Shown here piece by piece: positions 5,088 through 6,988 of a stretch of 6,988 bases of DNA. The DNA comes from Mycobacterium sp. GTDB lineage: Bacteria > Actinomycetota > Actinomycetes > Mycobacteriales > Mycobacteriaceae. The stretch is taken from positions 1-6,988 of the forward strand of contig VERS01000105.1 of the NCBI GenBank assembly GCA_018882545.1. Reading direction: 5' to 3'. The translations under genes and the position numbers were made by a program. Within the stretch, counting starts at the first letter, position 1. The number at the start of each line of letters is the position of its first letter. Below the pieces are notes generated by a model. It was given only the letters and a program-made list of their open reading frames with translations. It searched no databases and was not told the origin of the DNA.

Positions 5088-6988
5088 AGCACGCTCCACA
5101 GCGTGCCGTTGGCGGCCGAGAGCACCGCGTTGTAGAGATGAGCTGTGGCCAGCGGTTGGTCCATCCGGTGCAGTTTGGCGAAGTCACCCCAGGGTGCCGC
5201 TCCGGGCGGACCGGTGAACTGGAAATCGACGAAGAGGTCCATGCCCGTCGCGTCGAGGCCCTTGAGGTAATCGCGGTAGATATCGCCCATCCGCGGATCG
5301 TTGGTCGCCGCGTAGAAGGCGTTCTGGTACGCCGCATTTCGGCCGTCGAGGTGCGGGCCGCCCTCATAGGCGAGCAGTTCGATCGGCCGACCCAGCCGAG
5401 CCGACCACTCCCGGGCCAGCCGCTCATGATTGGCCGTCCACTGCAGCGAGGTCGCGATGTTGGTCCGGGTGTCGGCGATCACCCGGTCGACGGTGGTGGC
5501 CGCGGTGTAGCCGGCACGCTGTTCATCGGTGGGTGTGATGTAGGGCGCGATCGCGATCGCATCGAAGGTGCCGTCCATGTTTTCGGCGATCTGGTTGCTC
5601 ACCCAGTCCACCGCAGCCCAGCCGGCCGCCACCCGGACCAGTCGCAGCGCTGACTGGCCGGCGAACACCTCAGACCAGATCGACAGATCCCGTTTGGCCT
5701 CCTGACCGGCGACGATCCACTGGCCGTAGTCGGGGTCCAGACCGGCAGCATCGGCCTTCTGGGCCACCCAATGGGAGGCCTCGAACCCGTAGCCGAAGTT
5801 CCACACCTCGTTGGCCCATTCCACATAGACGGTCCGGCCGGACTCCAGATGCCGGCTGACGTAGGAGGCGAAGTTGCGGACGAAGGTGTCATCGGCCTGA
5901 TAGGGCATGTTGAACCAGGGGTCGGCGTCGATGTCGTTGGCGAGTTGCACCAGGTACTCCAGCGACATTCCGTTGGCGATCGGTTCGCTGGGCGTGCCCT
6001 CCGGTCCCGAGCCCTGCCGAATGTCGTTGGCGTCCCGGCGATCCGACCAGGTGACGATGTCGGAGGTGTTGGTTTCCTGCATGCCCATGAAACGCAGCGT
6101 GTCGAAAGCGTCCAGACGTGACAGGAACAGCGGGTGGAACGGGGAGAACGCGGATCCGGGCTGCCAGCGCTGGCCGACGAAGCTCTGGCCGTTGTAGTCG
6201 GGCATCCAGACGTTGAAGTCGCGGACCGGGTCGGTCGGACTGGTCTGCTCGATCCGCAGATAGATGCCGTTGTCGGTGGGTGTGACCTGAAGTTCGGCGA
6301 AGTTGCGGCCGGCGGCGGTTCGCCCGGTTGAGATGACGACAGCGTCGTTGCCGAAGGACACGACACCGGTGCCGTCCCATTGCGCGTGGTAGGTGCCGCC
6401 AGCGTAGCCACCGTCGAGCCCGTCGAACATCAGGGTCCCGGCGTGCTGCCTCATCTGGACGCCGTTCTGGTTCCAGGTCTTCAGTGATCGGACGTTGCCG
6501 TTGGGGTCGACGTCCAGAACGGGTGCCTGGGCCGGATCCCATGTGGTCGACCATGTTTGGGGGTTGAAGGTGTGCGAAATCCACGGCCGGGACGCTTTGA
6601 ACGCATCCGTGAACGTCCAGGCCGGCGACCAGTCGACGACGTTCTCCAGGTTCATGCCGACGGCCATCCGCCCGCTTCCGGGTGTAACCGGGCTGCCGGA
6701 CGGCGCCACCGGGACGCTCACCGTGACCGTACTCGCCGCACCGTAGCTGTCGGTGACCGACACGGTGAAGGCATCGCTCTTGTCGGCGGTCGTCGCGCTG
6801 GTTGAGGCGGCGTTCTGCCGGGCGGCGTCAGTGGGGGTGTAGGTGAACGCGCCGGCCTTGGTGACCGCGACACTTCCCTTGGCGGTGGTGGCGGGTGCGG
6901 CATAGGAGAGAGGGTCGTTGTCGGGATCGGTGGCCGCAACGGTGCCGGTGACCACACCGCTGGCGAGGTTCACGCTGAAGGTCGGAGT
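5084..6988 (-). CDS. Large secreted protein: tandem-95/VCBS-like domain plus putative clan GH-A glycoside hydrolase (N-terminus cut)
   Basis: The frame is open from base 6988 to a TAA at 5084-5086: 634 visible residues, with the true start beyond the right edge. The GTG at 6973 lies inside a domain and is not credible as a start. Residues about 1-95 form one cadherin/VCBS or tandem-95-type extracellular beta domain: VTGTVAATDPDNDPLSY, AFTYTPTDAAR, DAFTVSVTDSYGA. After a PSGSPVTPGSG linker, a beta-rich region (about 108-265) begins GMNLENVVDWS. A probable (beta/alpha)8 barrel follows (about 283-630): LRFMGMQETNTS, DPWFNMPYQADDTFVRNFA, VYVEWANEVWN with Glu394, AIAIAPYITP and ELLAYEGGPHL with Glu542. 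An Asn-Glu pair followed by a later Tyr-Glu is the usual acid/base and nucleophile layout of clan GH-A retaining glycosidases. The substrate is unknown; I assign no CAZy family. The protein is probably extracellular, though its signal peptide is not in view. Its stop overlaps that of the convergent nuclease gene. Confidence 0.88.
   Translation of the reverse strand, partial: TPTFSVNLASGVVTGTVAATDPDNDPLSYAAPATTAKGSVAVTKAGAFTYTPTDAARQNAASTSATTADKSDAFTVSVTDSYGAASTVTVSVPVAPSGSPVTPGSGRMAVGMNLENVVDWSPAWTFTDAFKASRPWISHTFNPQTWSTTWDPAQAPVLDVDPNGNVRSLKTWNQNGVQMRQHAGTLMFDGLDGGYAGGTYHAQWDGTGVVSFGNDAVVISTGRTAAGRNFAELQVTPTDNGIYLRIEQTSPTDPVRDFNVWMPDYNGQSFVGQRWQPGSAFSPFHPLFLSRLDAFDTLRFMGMQETNTSDIVTWSDRRDANDIRQGSGPEGTPSEPIANGMSLEYLVQLANDIDADPWFNMPYQADDTFVRNFASYVSRHLESGRTVYVEWANEVWNFGYGFEASHWVAQKADAAGLDPDYGQWIVAGQEAKRDLSIWSEVFAGQSALRLVRVAAGWAAVDWVSNQIAENMDGTFDAIAIAPYITPTDEQRAGYTAATTVDRVIADTRTNIATSLQWTANHERLAREWSARLGRPIELLAYEGGPHLDGRNAAYQNAFYAATNDPRMGDIYRDYLKGLDATGMDLFVDFQFTGPPGAAPWGDFAKLHRMDQPLATAHLYNAVLSAANGTLWSVL
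5089..5106. terminator. Perfect 7-bp hairpin at the convergent gene junction
   Basis: GCACGCT (5089-5095) and AGCGTGC (5100-5106) form a perfect 7-base-pair stem with a CCAC loop. It begins two bases after the nuclease stop codon and lies within the last codons of the convergent gene. On the plus strand no T-run follows. On the minus strand the stem is followed by TTTAA. Mycobacterial terminators often lack a strong U-tract, so a two-way or plus-strand terminator is plausible but unproven. The position is also constrained by encoding the C-terminus of the minus-strand protein. Confidence 0.4.

Overview
The window is high-GC with strong third-position GC bias, and looks like a chromosomal segment of an actinobacterium, most likely a mycobacterium of the rapidly growing (Mycolicibacterium-like) type. 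The pointers are a coenzyme-F420-type luciferase-like oxidoreductase of the MSMEG_2256 family, an AxA|DP signal-peptidase site, several GTG starts and an extracellular tandem-95-type beta domain. This assignment is inferred from gene content, not from a marker gene.

Left part (1-3107, all minus strand): a compact gene string read right to left. It is an F420-dependent LLM-class oxidoreductase (2079-3107), then a fused PTS EIIA-EIIB protein of the ascorbate (UlaC-UlaB) type (1299-2069), then the PTS membrane channel EIIC of the UlaA type (1-1278, cut by the left edge). Gaps are 9 and 20 bases, so an operon is likely. Together the last two proteins form a complete enzyme II: phosphate would pass from HPr to His68 of the EIIA domain, to Cys170 of the EIIB domain, to the sugar crossing EIIC. 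Catabolic genes for the phosphorylated substrate, if linked, would lie beyond the left edge.

Middle (3108-4359): a 100-base divergent intergenic region, then a plus-strand CaCA-family calcium/proton antiporter with two GNxxE ion-exchange motifs and a strong ribosome binding site that fixes a GTG start.

Right part (4360-6988): a plus-strand secreted HNH-type nuclease-like protein (4419-5087) runs tail to tail into a large minus-strand protein (5084-6988, N-terminus outside the window). The two stop codons share the bases TTAA, and a perfect hairpin sits just beyond. The large protein combines an adhesion-type beta domain with a domain that reads like a clan GH-A glycoside hydrolase, with WANE and AYEGG motifs. 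It is the least characterised item here and the best candidate for something new.

No tRNA, rRNA, CRISPR array, insertion sequence or phage gene was seen. Coding density is high; the only non-coding stretches are 3108-3207 and 4360-4418, plus two very short gaps in the left operon.
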